Position numbers and translations under genes: made by a program. Shown here in pieces: positions 35,176 to 45,161 of a stretch of DNA of 64,000 nucleotides (position 1 is its first letter; every line of letters begins with the position of its first letter). The stretch comes from Rhizobium sp. (GTDB taxonomy: Bacteria; Pseudomonadota; Alphaproteobacteria; Rhizobiales; Rhizobiaceae). The notes under the pieces were generated by a model. The model worked only from the letters and a program-made list of their open reading frames with translations, had not been told where the DNA came from and did not search any database. The stretch is taken from assembly GCA_028290545.1 (NCBI GenBank), contig JAQGJP010000026.1:62001-126000 (forward strand). The letters are read 5' to 3'.

Positions 35176-35991
35176 ATGGCTATCGTGCTGCTTCTCGTTC
35201 TGGTCGTGGTGGCTTCCATCGTGTTCCACCTGCTGAGCCCGTGGTGGTGGACGCCGATCGCTTCGAACTGGAGCTATATCGACGACACGATCGTCATCAC
35301 GTTCTGGATCACCGGCATCGTTTTCACGCTTGTCGTATCCTTCATGGCCTATTGCGTCTGGCGCTTTCGCCATCGCCCGGGAAATGTGGCGGCCTACCAG
35401 CCCGAGAGCAAGCGGCTGGAATGGTGGCTGGCGGTCGGAACCGCGATTGGCGTGGCGGCAATGCTGGCGCCCGGCCTGATGGTATGGAAACAATTCGTCA
35501 CCGTGCCCCCGGACGCAGCAACCGTGGAGGTCGTGGGCCAGCAATGGTTGTGGAATTACCGGCTGCCGGGGGCAGACGGACGGCTGGGGCGAGCCGATAC
35601 CCGCGCCGTCAGTGCCGACAATCCCCTCGGGGTCAATGCGAGCGATGCCGCCGGCCTCGACGACGTTATCGTCCAGAGTACTGAACTGCATCTGCCCATT
35701 GGCAAGCCGGTCCAGATGCTGCTGCGCTCGATCGATGTCCTGCACGATTTCTATGTGCCCGAATTCCGGGCGAAGATGGACATGGTCCCCGGCAGCGTCA
35801 CCTATTTCTGGTTCACCCCGACGCGCACGGGAAGCTTCGAAGTCCTGTGCGCGGAATTGTGCGGCGTCGCGCATTCGCAGATGCGTGGAACGGTCATCGT
35901 CGACGACGAGGCCACCTATCAGGCATGGCTGCGGGAGCAGCCGACTTTTGCGCAGATGACGGCATCGACGGATAACGATCAGCCGAAATAG
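35176..35991 (+). CDS. coxM: Alternative cytochrome c oxidase subunit II
   Basis: A 271-residue subunit with two N-terminal membrane helices (about 3-20 and 40-62; the third hydrophobic stretch 85-105 may be the second anchor) and a periplasmic cupredoxin domain. The dinuclear CuA ligands are all present: H190, C225, C229, H233 and M236, with E227 in CAELC. AGGGGCGA precedes the ATG at 35176; a GTG at 35140 is less likely. Order and content match the coxMNOP operon of Bradyrhizobium, an aa3-type oxidase distinct from the main CoxBAC enzyme. Confidence 0.9.
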   Translation: MAIVLLLVLVVVASIVFHLLSPWWWTPIASNWSYIDDTIVITFWITGIVFTLVVSFMAYCVWRFRHRPGNVAAYQPESKRLEWWLAVGTAIGVAAMLAPGLMVWKQFVTVPPDAATVEVVGQQWLWNYRLPGADGRLGRADTRAVSADNPLGVNASDAAGLDDVIVQSTELHLPIGKPVQMLLRSIDVLHDFYVPEFRAKMDMVPGSVTYFWFTPTRTGSFEVLCAELCGVAHSQMRGTVIVDDEATYQAWLREQPTFAQMTASTDNDQPK

Positions 35992-36049
35992 ACCCGGCGA
36001 CGCCGCCGGGGACGAAGACATTGGATTAAGGAAGCGTGGAGGACGCGAC

Positions 36050-37828
36050 ATGGTCGACATCAGATCCGGTTCCGGGGAGGTCATCCAGCCCGCCGAAGTC
36101 GAGGATGTGGAACTCTACCATCCGAAAAGCTGGTGGACACAATACGTCTTCAGCCAGGACGCCAAAGTGATCGCCATCCAGTACACACTGACCGCTACCG
36201 CCATCGGTGTCGTGGCGCTGGTGCTTTCCTGGCTGATGCGTCTGCAGCTCGGATTTCCAGGGTATTTCTCCTTCATCGATGCCGAGCGCTACTACCAGTT
36301 CATCACCATGCACGGCATGATCATGGTGATCTACCTGCTGACCGCGCTGTTTCTCGGCGGTTTCGGCAATTATCTCATTCCCCTGATGGTCGGCGCCCGC
36401 GACATGGTGTTTCCCTACGCGAACATGTTGAGCTACTGGCTCTATCTGCTCGCCGTGCTGGTGCTGGTCGCCGGCTTTTTCGCGCCCGGCGGGCCGACCG
36501 GCGCCGGCTGGACGCTCTATCCGCCTCAGGCCATTCTTTCCGGCACGCCGGGCGGGCGCGACTGGGGCATCATCCTGATGCTGTCGTCGCTGATCCTGTT
36601 CATCATCGGGTTTACCATGGGCGGCCTGAATTATGTCGTGACGGTTCTGCAGGGCCGCGCGCGCGGCATGACGCTGATGCGGATGCCCCTGACCGTGTGG
36701 GGCATCTTCACCGCCACCGTCATGGCGCTGCTTGCCTTTCCGGCCCTGTTCGTCGCTGCGGTCATGATGCTGTTCGACCGGCTGCTGGGAACGAGCTTCT
36801 TCATGCCCGCCATCGCCGAGATGGGGGAACAGCTACAGCATGGCGGCGGCAGCCCGATCATGTTTCAACATCTCTTCTGGTTCTTCGGACATCCTGAGGT
36901 CTATATCGTCGCGCTTCCCGCTTTCGGCATCGTCTCGGACCTGATCAGCACGCATGCGCGCAAGAACATCTTCGGGTACCGGATGATGGTCTGGGCCATC
37001 CTGATCATCGCGGCGCTGAGCTTCGTCGTCTGGGCGCATCATATGTATGTGAGCGGCATGAACCCGAACTTCGGATTCTTTTTCGCCACCACGACGCTGA
37101 TCATCGCGGTACCCACGGCGATCAAGGTCTACAACTGGGTGCTGACGCTCTGGCGCGGCGATATCCATCTGACCCTGCCGATGCTTTTTGCGCTCGCCTT
37201 CATCGTCACCTTCCTCAACGGCGGGCTGACCGGCCTGTTTCTCGGCAATGTTGTCGTCGATGTGCCGCTTTCCGACACGATGTTCGTCGTTGCGCATTTC
37301 CACATGGTGATGGGCGTGGCGCCGATCATGGTGGTTTTGGGAGCGATCTACCACTGGTATCCGAAAGTCACGGGGCGCATGCTCGACGAGACGATGGGCC
37401 ATATCCACTTCTGGGTCACCTTTGTCGGCGCCTACGCGATCTTCTTCCCCATGCACTATATCGGCCTGCTGGGCGTGCCGCGCCGCTACTACGAGCTGGG
37501 CGAGACCGCCTTCATTCCGCCTTCGGCGCAGACGCTGAACGAGTTCATCACCGTCGTCGCGCTGATCGTCGGTGCCGCCCAGATGCTGTTCCTGTTCAAT
37601 CTGGGCTGGAGCCTGACCAGGGGCAAGGCGTCCGGCGGCAATCCGTGGCGCGCAACGACGCTGGAATGGCAGACGCCGCAAACGCCGCCCGTTCATGGCA
37701 ACTGGGGCAAGGATCTGCCGGTGGTCTATCGCTGGGCCTATGACTACAGCGTACCGGGGGCACCCGAAGACTTCATCCCGCAGAACCAGCCGGGGCTCAC
37801 CCCGGCGACGCGCGAGGGGGCATCATGA
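36050..37828 (+). CDS. coxN: Alternative cytochrome c oxidase subunit I
   Basis: A 592-residue haem-copper oxidase core of about 12-14 membrane helices. Haem and CuB ligands are visible in ITMHGMIM, FGHPEVYI (with the crosslinked His-Tyr pair and the proton-channel Glu), WAHHMY and AHFHMVMG. The GHPEVY form marks an A-family oxidase with D and K proton channels. The stop overlaps the next start in ATGA (37825-37828), coupling it to coxO. Confidence 0.95.
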   Translation: MVDIRSGSGEVIQPAEVEDVELYHPKSWWTQYVFSQDAKVIAIQYTLTATAIGVVALVLSWLMRLQLGFPGYFSFIDAERYYQFITMHGMIMVIYLLTALFLGGFGNYLIPLMVGARDMVFPYANMLSYWLYLLAVLVLVAGFFAPGGPTGAGWTLYPPQAILSGTPGGRDWGIILMLSSLILFIIGFTMGGLNYVVTVLQGRARGMTLMRMPLTVWGIFTATVMALLAFPALFVAAVMMLFDRLLGTSFFMPAIAEMGEQLQHGGGSPIMFQHLFWFFGHPEVYIVALPAFGIVSDLISTHARKNIFGYRMMVWAILIIAALSFVVWAHHMYVSGMNPNFGFFFATTTLIIAVPTAIKVYNWVLTLWRGDIHLTLPMLFALAFIVTFLNGGLTGLFLGNVVVDVPLSDTMFVVAHFHMVMGVAPIMVVLGAIYHWYPKVTGRMLDETMGHIHFWVTFVGAYAIFFPMHYIGLLGVPRRYYELGETAFIPPSAQTLNEFITVVALIVGAAQMLFLFNLGWSLTRGKASGGNPWRATTLEWQTPQTPPVHGNWGKDLPVVYRWAYDYSVPGAPEDFIPQNQPGLTPATREGAS

Positions 37829-38529
37829 GCGTCATGCTGGTCTTCCTGGCGGGCATCGCCGCAGTCATCATCTGGTGGATGGCGCAGCAGCGGCTGACGT
37901 CCCGGCCGTGGCTGGAAACCGGGCACGCAGGCGACCTGCCGCATCTGCAGGGATCGCCGGTGGCGGTCGCGAAAATCGGCCTCGGCATCTTCCTCGCCGT
38001 CATCGGCGCCTTGTTCGCGCTTTTCATCAGCGCCTACCTCACCCGCATGGGCGAAGCCGATTGGTGGGGGATCCCGCTCCCACGCATTCTATGGGTGAAT
38101 ACGGCAGCTCTTGTCGCCAGCAGCGCGGCGCTGCAATGGGCAAAGCGTGAGGCTTCTTCCGGCCGCAGCGACGCCCTGAACACGGCCCTGGCGGTGGCGG
38201 TCGGGACGGCTGTCATGTTTCTCCTGGGCCAGATTCTGGCGTGGCGGCAGCTCGTGTCGGCGGGCTATGTGCTTGCCGACAATCCCGCAAACAGCTTCTT
38301 CTACCTGATCACCGGGCTGCATGGCGTGCACATTCTGGGCGGGCTTGTCGTGCTCGGGCGAACGACTGTCCGCGCCCGAAGCAGTCTGGCCCCGGAGAAA
38401 ATGAGCCTGAGCGTGGACCTGTGCGCGATCTATTGGCACTTCATGCTCGTCGTCTGGCTGATCCTCTTTGCGCTGCTTGCAGGTTGGGCAAATGATCTCG
38501 TCGATATTTGCCGGCAATTGCTGACATAG
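37825..38529 (+). CDS. coxO: Oxidase subunit III-like protein, first copy
   Basis: A 234-residue membrane protein of the subunit III family with about five to six helices. The conserved FFYLITGLHGVHILGGL and the IYWHFMLVVWLILF helices are those of subunit III. The N-terminal part has one extra helix compared with coxP. Start is inside the coxN stop (ATGA). Confidence 0.87.
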   Translation: MSVMLVFLAGIAAVIIWWMAQQRLTSRPWLETGHAGDLPHLQGSPVAVAKIGLGIFLAVIGALFALFISAYLTRMGEADWWGIPLPRILWVNTAALVASSAALQWAKREASSGRSDALNTALAVAVGTAVMFLLGQILAWRQLVSAGYVLADNPANSFFYLITGLHGVHILGGLVVLGRTTVRARSSLAPEKMSLSVDLCAIYWHFMLVVWLILFALLAGWANDLVDICRQLLT

Positions 38530-38541
38530 GGAGTTTCGAGG

Positions 38542-39264
38542 ATGGAGCAGATCGCAGAAACCCACTCCATAGAGCCGCATGCGCGGCCTGCGGGGCTGCG
38601 CGGCGTCGCGGCCGATCTGTCGTCCGACCAGCGGGCGTTCAAGAATGTCTCCTGGGGCAAGGCCATGATGTGGATCTTTCTCCTCAGCGACACTTTCATT
38701 TTCGGGTGCTTTCTGCTGGCCTATATGACGGCCCGCATGTCGACCCTGGTCGCCTGGCCCAATCCGAGCGAGGTCTTCGCCCTGACGATCGGGGGGCAGG
38801 AAATCCCGCTGATCCTGATTGCCATCATGACCTTTGTGCTCATCAGCAGCAGCGGGACGATGGCCATGGCCGTCAATTTCGGGTACCGCCGGGATCGCCG
38901 CAAGACAGCGGTCCTGATGCTTGCCACTGCGGCGCTTGGCGCCACCTTCGTCGGCATGCAGGCGTTCGAGTGGACCAAGCTGATCTCGGAAGGGGTGCGA
39001 CCCTGGGCAAACCCGTGGGGGGCGGCGCAATTCGGTTCGTCCTTCTTCATGATCACCGGGTTTCACGGCACCCACGTCTCGATCGGCGTCGTGTTTCTGC
39101 TCATCATGGCCCGCAAGGTCTGGCGTGGTGATTTCCACACGGAAAGGCGGGGCTTCTTCACCAGCCGGAAAGGCAATTACGAGATCGTCGAGATCATGGG
39201 CCTCTACTGGCACTTCGTCGATCTGGTCTGGGTTTTCATCTTCGCGTTTTTCTATCTTTGGTGA
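38542..39264 (+). CDS. coxP: Oxidase subunit III-like protein, second copy
   Basis: A 240-residue subunit III homologue with about five membrane helices; FFMITGFHGTHVSIGV and LYWHFVDLVWVFIF are the family motifs, more canonical than in coxO. The presence of two subunit III genes is the hallmark of the coxMNOP arrangement. It starts 12 bp after coxO. Confidence 0.9.
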   Translation: MEQIAETHSIEPHARPAGLRGVAADLSSDQRAFKNVSWGKAMMWIFLLSDTFIFGCFLLAYMTARMSTLVAWPNPSEVFALTIGGQEIPLILIAIMTFVLISSSGTMAMAVNFGYRRDRRKTAVLMLATAALGATFVGMQAFEWTKLISEGVRPWANPWGAAQFGSSFFMITGFHGTHVSIGVVFLLIMARKVWRGDFHTERRGFFTSRKGNYEIVEIMGLYWHFVDLVWVFIFAFFYLW

Positions 39265-39273
39265 GGTGACGTG

Positions 39274-39606
39274 ATGACACAAACAGCGACGCATTCCACC
39301 CAGCAGCATCCGATCAGGCTCTATCTCGTGGTATGGGGCTGGCTCTTCGTCCTCAGCGCCTGCTCCTATATGGTCGATTATCTCGGCGTCCAGGGCTATC
39401 CGAGATGGTCCCTGATCATTCTGTTCATGATGCTGAAGGCAGGGCTCATCGTCGCGGTCTTCATGCACATGGCATGGGAGCGGCTGGCGCTGGTCTACGC
39501 CATCCTGCTGCCGCCGATCCTGGTGCTCGTCTTTGTCGCGCTGATGATATCGGAATCGAACTATACGAGCCTGACCCGCCTGTTGTTCTTCAGCGCAGGG
39601 GCCTGA
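39274..39606 (+). CDS. Oxidase subunit IV (prokaryotic COX4 family)
   Basis: A 110-residue protein with three membrane helices (about 18-36, 46-66, 75-97), the small subunit IV of bacterial oxidases. The motif MLKAGLIVAVFMHMAWER is typical of the family. ATG 39274 has GAGGTG five bases upstream; the GTG at 39271 is too close to it. It ends the respiratory operon. Confidence 0.88.
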   Translation: MTQTATHSTQQHPIRLYLVVWGWLFVLSACSYMVDYLGVQGYPRWSLIILFMMLKAGLIVAVFMHMAWERLALVYAILLPPILVLVFVALMISESNYTSLTRLLFFSAGA

Positions 39607-39802
39607 GGCATCTCTGCGGCACCACGCCAATCACGAATACGTTGAAACTACGAGCGGACAGTCGCAACACGCTCGAAAAAACGCGTTCCGTGGCTGACTT
39701 GAGAACCGCAATGCGTGATCGCAAAAACGGACAGGCAACGGACCTGTAGGAACGTACCCTTGAAGACTGATATTGCAAACTATTGATTTTATTATGAGAA
39801 AA

Positions 39803-39879
39803 TGGCGCACCCGGAACGATTCGAACGTCCGACCCTCAGATTCGTAGTCTGATGCTCTATCCAGCTGAGCTACGGGTGC
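39803..39879 (-). tRNA. tRNA-Arg (anticodon ACG)
   Basis: The minus strand folds as a full cloverleaf of 77 nt: acceptor GCACCCG/CGGGTGC with discriminator G and encoded CCA, D-arm with AGCTGGATAG, anticodon stem CAGA/TCTG with loop CTACGAA (anticodon ACG, read as ICG for CGN codons), and T-arm loop TTCGAAT. It lies between the oxidase operon and a histidine kinase gene. Confidence 0.97.
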
Positions 39880-40049
39880 TTTCTCGCCGCAGACTGTGTC
39901 CGCTGACGTGGCGCTCTCCTAAAGAATTGCTGGACGGAATGCAAGCGTATTTCTGAAAAAAATGCAGGCGGCGGCAAGGGCGTGGTGTCATGGCTGTGCA
40001 TAGTCGGGCTTTCACAACAGCCTGGCTCGTCGCCAAACCGGAGAAAAGC

Positions 40050-41528
40050 TCAGGCCGCGGCGCGGTCCGGCAGTTCGAAGCGGAAGCGCGTTCCGCGCTC
40101 TGCCTTGTCTTCCAGCACGATCCAGCCCTTGTGCGCCTCGATCAGCTCGCGGGCGATCGTCAGCCCCAAACCCGTGCCACCGGCACGCACCGAGCCGCGA
40201 AAGGCGGAGAACAGATTGTCCTTGGCCTTTTGCGGCATGCCCGGACCGTTGTCGTCTATGGTGACGCGCACGCAATTTCCTTCCCGCAATGCCGAGATGG
40301 CGACCCGCTTCTCTCCCACCGTATCGCTTTCCAGCGCCTGGCTCGCATTGCGGCAGAGATTGTAGATGACCCGGAACAACTGCTCCGGATCGGCATCGAC
40401 CTCGAGCTCCCGGGGCACGTCATTGACGAAGGCGATATCGGTACCGGCGCTCAGGCCGAGAATTTCGCCGGCGTCCTCCACCAATGGCCGCAGCTTGATC
40501 CTTTGCAGGCGCGGCGCGGTTTCGCTGGCGCGGCCATAGGCCAGCACTTCCGACGAATAGCCGATGGCCCGGCCGAGGGTGCGGACGAGCTTCGAAGACA
40601 GGCCCTTGACCACGGGATCGCCGACATCCGTCAGGCGATCGGACATCAATTGCGCCGAGGACAGGATATTGCGCATGTCATGATTGATCTTGGAGACCGC
40701 AAGGCCGAGATCGGCGAGGTTCTTCTGCTGGCGGATCGTCTTCTGCAGGTCCGCCTGCATCGAGGCGAGATGGCGCGCCGCGAGCGCCAGTTCGTCGGTG
40801 CCGGCCGGCGGCACGAGCACGGAGGCGGGATTGGACGGATCCATGGCGAAGCCCTGCATGCTGGCGGTCATGCGCGCCACGGGCCGGATCAGGATGCGAT
40901 TGATGACAAGGAAGATAAGAGACGCGGTGAAGAGTGAAATGATGATCGAAAACAGCAGGATTTCCTGGCAGTAGACCAGCATCGCCTCGCGCAGCGCCTT
41001 GTCTTCCATCACCAGCTCGATCTCCATCGAACTGCCGCCGATCGGACCCCGGACGCTGAAGACCTGGTTGCCGCCCCAGATCAGCGTCGAAAGCGCATCG
41101 CGCGCGTTCGGCAGGAAGCTCATGTCGCTGAGGTCGTACTGGGCATTGACCATCGGCGGCACTTCGGAAACCACGATCATCCTCGTAATGTCTTCCTTGT
41201 GCAGCACGATCGCCTTTGTGCCCGTCGCCATCAGCGTCGAATCCTGCAGCGGCCGCGGCAGGTTCACCTTGGGAAGTCCGTCGATGACGATGGCGGCGGC
41301 GGCGGCGGTGTTCAGGCGGTCGCGCAGCCAGGCGAGCCGCATGTTGTTGACCGACGGCACGAAGATCAGGATTTCGGCAAGCAGCACGAAGACGATCGTC
41401 AGCAACAGGATCTTGGTCGAGAGCCGCGCGGCAAAAGGCAACTCTCGGCTTTCCGCAGGCGAAAGTCCGGGCTTTGTTCCCACGCTCTTGTCCACGCCTT
41501 GCTCCGTTTTGAACCCGATGAGGTTCAT
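40050..41528 (-). CDS. Membrane sensor histidine kinase
   Basis: A 492-residue kinase with two membrane segments (about 39-58 and 190-210) bounding a periplasmic sensor of 130 residues, a HAMP linker (211-265), and a kinase core with H283 in INHDMRNILSSAQL. The H-box H-D-M-R-N departs from the common HELRTPL form. The ATPase domain shows NLCRNASQAL, DDNGPGMP and GGTGLGL. No partner regulator gene is adjacent. The gene is divergent from the rpmH operon. Confidence 0.88.
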   Translation of the reverse strand: MNLIGFKTEQGVDKSVGTKPGLSPAESRELPFAARLSTKILLLTIVFVLLAEILIFVPSVNNMRLAWLRDRLNTAAAAAIVIDGLPKVNLPRPLQDSTLMATGTKAIVLHKEDITRMIVVSEVPPMVNAQYDLSDMSFLPNARDALSTLIWGGNQVFSVRGPIGGSSMEIELVMEDKALREAMLVYCQEILLFSIIISLFTASLIFLVINRILIRPVARMTASMQGFAMDPSNPASVLVPPAGTDELALAARHLASMQADLQKTIRQQKNLADLGLAVSKINHDMRNILSSAQLMSDRLTDVGDPVVKGLSSKLVRTLGRAIGYSSEVLAYGRASETAPRLQRIKLRPLVEDAGEILGLSAGTDIAFVNDVPRELEVDADPEQLFRVIYNLCRNASQALESDTVGEKRVAISALREGNCVRVTIDDNGPGMPQKAKDNLFSAFRGSVRAGGTGLGLTIARELIEAHKGWIVLEDKAERGTRFRFELPDRAAA

Positions 41529-41612
41529 ACGTATTCAAGCGCATCTCATATCACAGGAATGTGAGATGCAAATCCGCATTTGCACTCAAAATGCTGAAAT
41601 TCGCCCGATCTG

Positions 41613-41641
41613 TTGACTTTGACAGGCTTCGTCCCTATAAG
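41613..41641 (+). promoter_or_regulatory. Sigma-70 promoter of the rpmH operon
   Basis: TTGACT (41613-41618), a 17-bp spacer and TATAAG (41636-41641) make a near-consensus housekeeping promoter. Transcription would start near 41648, leaving a leader of about 100 nt before rpmH. Confidence 0.7.
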
Positions 41642-41751
41642 CCCGGCCACGTTCGGGAAAGCTTGTCCCGCTTAGCGGCGGCAAAGCCATTTCCGTGCGA
41701 AATCCAAAACGCGCTCATCAAGAAGGGCCGCACTCCGCGGTAATTAAATAA

Positions 41752-41892
41752 ATGTCCACAAAGCGTACCTACCAGCCTTCGAAGCTTGTTCGCAAGCGTC
41801 GTCACGGCTTTCGTGCCCGCCTCTCGACGAAGGGCGGCCGCAAGGTCCTGTCTGCCCGCCGCAATCGTGGCCGCAAGCGGCTTTCCGCTTAA
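41752..41892 (+). CDS. rpmH: Ribosomal protein bL34
   Basis: A 46-residue basic protein of the large ribosomal subunit. The family signature [20 protein letters not shown] is complete, followed by [20 protein letters not shown]. The ATG at 41752 gives MSTKRTYQP, two residues longer than the common rhizobial form. rnpA follows by 21 bp. Confidence 0.97.
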   Translation: MSTKRTYQPSKLVRKRRHGFRARLSTKGGRKVLSARRNRGRKRLSA

Positions 41893-41913
41893 GTCATTGG
41901 ACTATCAGGGCCG

Positions 41914-42309
41914 ATGACGACCCAAAAAACAGACCGAATTGCCGGTCGGCTCAAGAGCCGGCCGGAGTTTTTGCGTGTGCGTGAAGGCGAACGGCGAAAA
42001 GGCCGCTTTTTCATGCTCGAAGTGCTCGATCGCAAGGCGCCCGACGAGGCGCCGCGTGCCGGCTTCACAGTGACCAAGAAACAGGGCAATGCGGTTGAAC
42101 GCAACCGAATGCGCCGCCGCATGAAAGAAGCTGTGCGGCTATCGGCGCAATTTGCAATGCAGCCCGGCCATGACTATGTGATCGTCGCGCACCGGGAGGC
42201 GCTTGGCGCCCCATTTGACGAATTGACAAACGCGCTTGTTACGCGCATTGCCAGCCGGCAGAATTCCAAGGGCCGGACACCGGGAAAGAGTGATGGAAAA
42301 AAACCGTAA
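41914..42309 (+). CDS. rnpA: Ribonuclease P protein component
   Basis: A 131-residue basic protein that aids the RNase P RNA in maturing tRNA 5' ends. The RNR box is [21 protein letters not shown] (residues about 53-73, shown here in part: [15 protein letters not shown]). The C-terminus overlaps the yidC start by 17 bp, a usual arrangement. Confidence 0.95.
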   Translation: MTTQKTDRIAGRLKSRPEFLRVREGERRKGRFFMLEVLDRKAPDEAPRAGFTVTKKQGNAVERNRMRRRMKEAVRLSAQFAMQPGHDYVIVAHREALGAPFDELTNALVTRIASRQNSKGRTPGKSDGKKP

Positions 42310-44080
42310 TTATTATCTTGCGATCGTTCTGTCCGTCCTGATCGTCTTCGTCTGGCAGTTCTTCTACATGGGTCCGAAGATGGAAGCCCAGCAGAAGATC
42401 GAGGAAGCCCGCCAGACCGAACTTGCCAAACAGAAGAAAGACACCGCGCAGAAGCCCGCGATCGTCGATGCGAATGGCCAGCCGGTTCCCGGCATCGAAG
42501 GCACGCAGGTATCGGTCGTGACCCGCCAGGAAGCGCTCGGCCAGGCCAAGCGCATCGAGATCGACACGCCCGCCTTGTCCGGCTCCATCAATCTCACCGG
42601 CGCCCGCTTCGACGATCTGAAGCTGAAAAAGTACCATGAGACCGTCGAGGACAGCAGCCCGCTCATTACCCTCCTCAATCCCGGCAACACCCATGATGGC
42701 TATTTCGTCGAGCTCGGCTATACCGGCGGCGACAAGAATGCCGCCGTTCCCAGCATGAACACCACATGGACCGTGTCCGGCAACGCCAAGCTCACGCCCC
42801 AAACGCCTGTTACACTGACCTATACCAATCCGGCCGGCGTCACGTTCGTGCGCGAGATCGCTGTGGACGAACACTACATGTTCACCGTCAACGACGCGGT
42901 GAAGAACGGGTCCAAGGCCGATATTCCGCTGACGCCTTATGGCCGCATCGTGCGCTACACGATCCCCGCCGTCGCGCCGGCCTATGTGCTGCACGAAGGT
43001 TATGTCGGCGTACTGAACGGCACGCTGCAGGAAACAAAGTTCGCCAAGGACAATGAGCCGGTCAAGCATCCGGGCAATACCGATGGCTGGTTCGGCATCA
43101 CCGACAAGTACTGGGCGGCGGTGATCGCACCGCCAAAGGGTATCACCTTCGATTCCGCCTTCACGCATGTGCAGACCGGCCAGGAGCTTTTCCAGGCGGA
43201 TTACCGCCAGTTGACCGGCACGCTGAAGACAGGCGAGACCCAGACCTTCAAGACGCAGATATTCGCCGGCGCCAAGGAAGTGCCCGTCATCGACCGCTAT
43301 GAGACCGAATACCAGATCAAGAATTTCTACAAGCTGATCGACTGGGGCTGGTTCGAGATCATCACCCGGCCGATGTTCAAGCTGATGGACTTCCTTTACA
43401 AGTATTTCGGCAATTTCGGTCTCGCCATCCTCGGCACCACCGTCATCGTCAAGCTGCTGTTCTTCCCGATCGCCAACCGTCAATATGCGTCGATGGCGAA
43501 GATGAAGAAGCTGCAGCCGAAGATGGAGGAACTGAAGGCCAAGCTCGGCGACGACAAGATGGCGCTGCAGACGGCAATGATGCAGCTCTACAAGGAGGAG
43601 AAGGTCAATCCGCTGGCGGGCTGCTGGCCGATCCTGCTGCAGGTGCCGGTGTTCTTCGCGCTTTACAAGGTCATCTACATTACGATCGAGATGCGGCATG
43701 CACCGTTCTTCGGCTGGATCCAGGATCTGTCCGCGCCGGATCCGACCACGATCTTCAATCTTTTCGGCCTCATTCCCTGGACGCCGCCGCATGCTCTGAT
43801 GCTGGGCATCTGGCCGATCGTCATGGGCATCACCATGTTCGTGCAGATGCGCATGAACCCGACGCCGCCCGATGCGACCCAGGCGATGATCTTCAACTGG
43901 ATGCCGCTGGTGTTCACCTTCATGCTGGGATCCTTCCCTGCCGGTCTGGTGATCTACTGGGCCTGGAACAACACGCTTTCGGTGTTGCAGCAAGGCGTCA
44001 TCATGAAGCGCAACGGCGCCAAGATCGAGCTGTTCGACAACCTCAAGGGCCTCTTCAAGCGAAAACCATCATCGGCGTGA
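42293..44080 (+). CDS. yidC: Membrane protein insertase YidC
   Basis: A 595-residue inner-membrane insertase. A first helix (about 8-26) is followed by a large periplasmic domain (to about 350) and then the five-helix insertase core, where [20 protein letters not shown] and [20 protein letters not shown] are conserved. ATG 42293 gives the standard N-terminus [10 protein letters not shown]. It ends at a strong terminator at 44161-44197. Confidence 0.96.
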   Translation: MEKNRNYYLAIVLSVLIVFVWQFFYMGPKMEAQQKIEEARQTELAKQKKDTAQKPAIVDANGQPVPGIEGTQVSVVTRQEALGQAKRIEIDTPALSGSINLTGARFDDLKLKKYHETVEDSSPLITLLNPGNTHDGYFVELGYTGGDKNAAVPSMNTTWTVSGNAKLTPQTPVTLTYTNPAGVTFVREIAVDEHYMFTVNDAVKNGSKADIPLTPYGRIVRYTIPAVAPAYVLHEGYVGVLNGTLQETKFAKDNEPVKHPGNTDGWFGITDKYWAAVIAPPKGITFDSAFTHVQTGQELFQADYRQLTGTLKTGETQTFKTQIFAGAKEVPVIDRYETEYQIKNFYKLIDWGWFEIITRPMFKLMDFLYKYFGNFGLAILGTTVIVKLLFFPIANRQYASMAKMKKLQPKMEELKAKLGDDKMALQTAMMQLYKEEKVNPLAGCWPILLQVPVFFALYKVIYITIEMRHAPFFGWIQDLSAPDPTTIFNLFGLIPWTPPHALMLGIWPIVMGITMFVQMRMNPTPPDATQAMIFNWMPLVFTFMLGSFPAGLVIYWAWNNTLSVLQQGVIMKRNGAKIELFDNLKGLFKRKPSSA

Positions 44081-44160
44081 ATGGGTCTTGAAAAGAGTTG
44101 ATGAATTGAGGATGTCGCTTTTGGTCGCATAATCACTCATCGATAGGATCTAGAGTGCGA

Positions 44161-44197
44161 GGGGTTTCCGGCTGATGCCGGAAGCCCCTTTTCTTTG
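44161..44197 (+). terminator. Rho-independent terminator after yidC
   Basis: A perfect 12-bp stem GGGGTTTCCGGC/GCCGGAAGCCCC with loop TGAT, followed by TTTTCTTT. It ends the rpmH-rnpA-yidC unit and shows that the following gene is transcribed separately. Confidence 0.9.
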
Positions 44198-44207
44198 GGA
44201 GAACGGC

Positions 44208-45107
44208 ATGCAGAAGGTGACGACGCGGGAAACCGCGATGCAGGAGCGCCTCGGCGCGACGCTGGTCTTCGCCTCGGCTGTGGCCTGGAGTTTCGGCGGG
44301 GCTATTTCCCGGTTCCTGACGATCGACGACAGCTGGACCGTGGTCTTCTGGCGCTGCCTGTTCGCCGGTCTGTTCCTGGTCGGCTTCCTGGTCCTTCGCG
44401 ACGGCCCGAGGGAGACACTGCGCCTCTATCGCAACATGGGTGTTCCCGGCCTGTTGGTCGCCTTCGGTTTCGCGGTCGCCTCCACATGCTTCATCATTGC
44501 CATCAGCTATACGACGGTCGCCAATGTGGTGCTGATCCAGGCCGGCGTGCCGCTGTTTGCCGCCCTGATCGCCTGGATGCTCTACCGCGAGCGGATCAGT
44601 ATATCCACCTGGGTTGCCATTGCCGCCGTCATCCTCGGCGTCGGCATCATGGTGTCCGGATCACTCGGCGAGGGGTCGTCCTGGATCGGCACCGGACTGG
44701 CGCTGCTGATCGCCGTCGTCTTTGCCATGACCACGGTGATCACCCGGCGCTTTCCCGATGTGCGACAGACACCGGGGGCCAGCGCCGGCTGTTTCGTGGC
44801 GGCAATCTTTGCGGCGACGCAGGCGTCCTACTTCCAGGTGACACTGCCGGAATTCGGCATTCTCATTGTCTTCGGCGCGCTCAATCTCGGTCTCGGCATG
44901 GCAATGTTCGTCACCGGCGCGCGATTGATCCCGTCAGCCTTTGCGGCGCTTCTCGGAACCGCCGAAACGATGCTGGGGCCAGCCTGGGTGGCGATCTTCC
45001 ACAATGAGATACCTGGCATCGAAACCCTTATCGGTGGCTTGATCGTGCTTGCGGCGCTGATCGGCTATCTCTTGATGGCCTTAAACCGGCAGGCAGCGAC
45101 GGCCTGA
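44208..45107 (+). CDS. DMT-superfamily transporter (EamA family)
   Basis: A 299-residue inner-membrane transporter with ten helices in two EamA repeats (first from about residue 15, second from about 158). Members export amino acids or metabolites; the substrate is not predictable. ATG 44208 has GGGAGAAC upstream; an earlier in-frame start would lie in the terminator. It sits between yidC and engB, which are usually adjacent in this group. Confidence 0.85.
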   Translation: MQKVTTRETAMQERLGATLVFASAVAWSFGGAISRFLTIDDSWTVVFWRCLFAGLFLVGFLVLRDGPRETLRLYRNMGVPGLLVAFGFAVASTCFIIAISYTTVANVVLIQAGVPLFAALIAWMLYRERISISTWVAIAAVILGVGIMVSGSLGEGSSWIGTGLALLIAVVFAMTTVITRRFPDVRQTPGASAGCFVAAIFAATQASYFQVTLPEFGILIVFGALNLGLGMAMFVTGARLIPSAFAALLGTAETMLGPAWVAIFHNEIPGIETLIGGLIVLAALIGYLLMALNRQAATA

Positions 45108-45161
45108 CTTGACATTGCGGCCGAAAACCGGAAAGCCGGGCAGACAGACGCTTTTGCCGGG

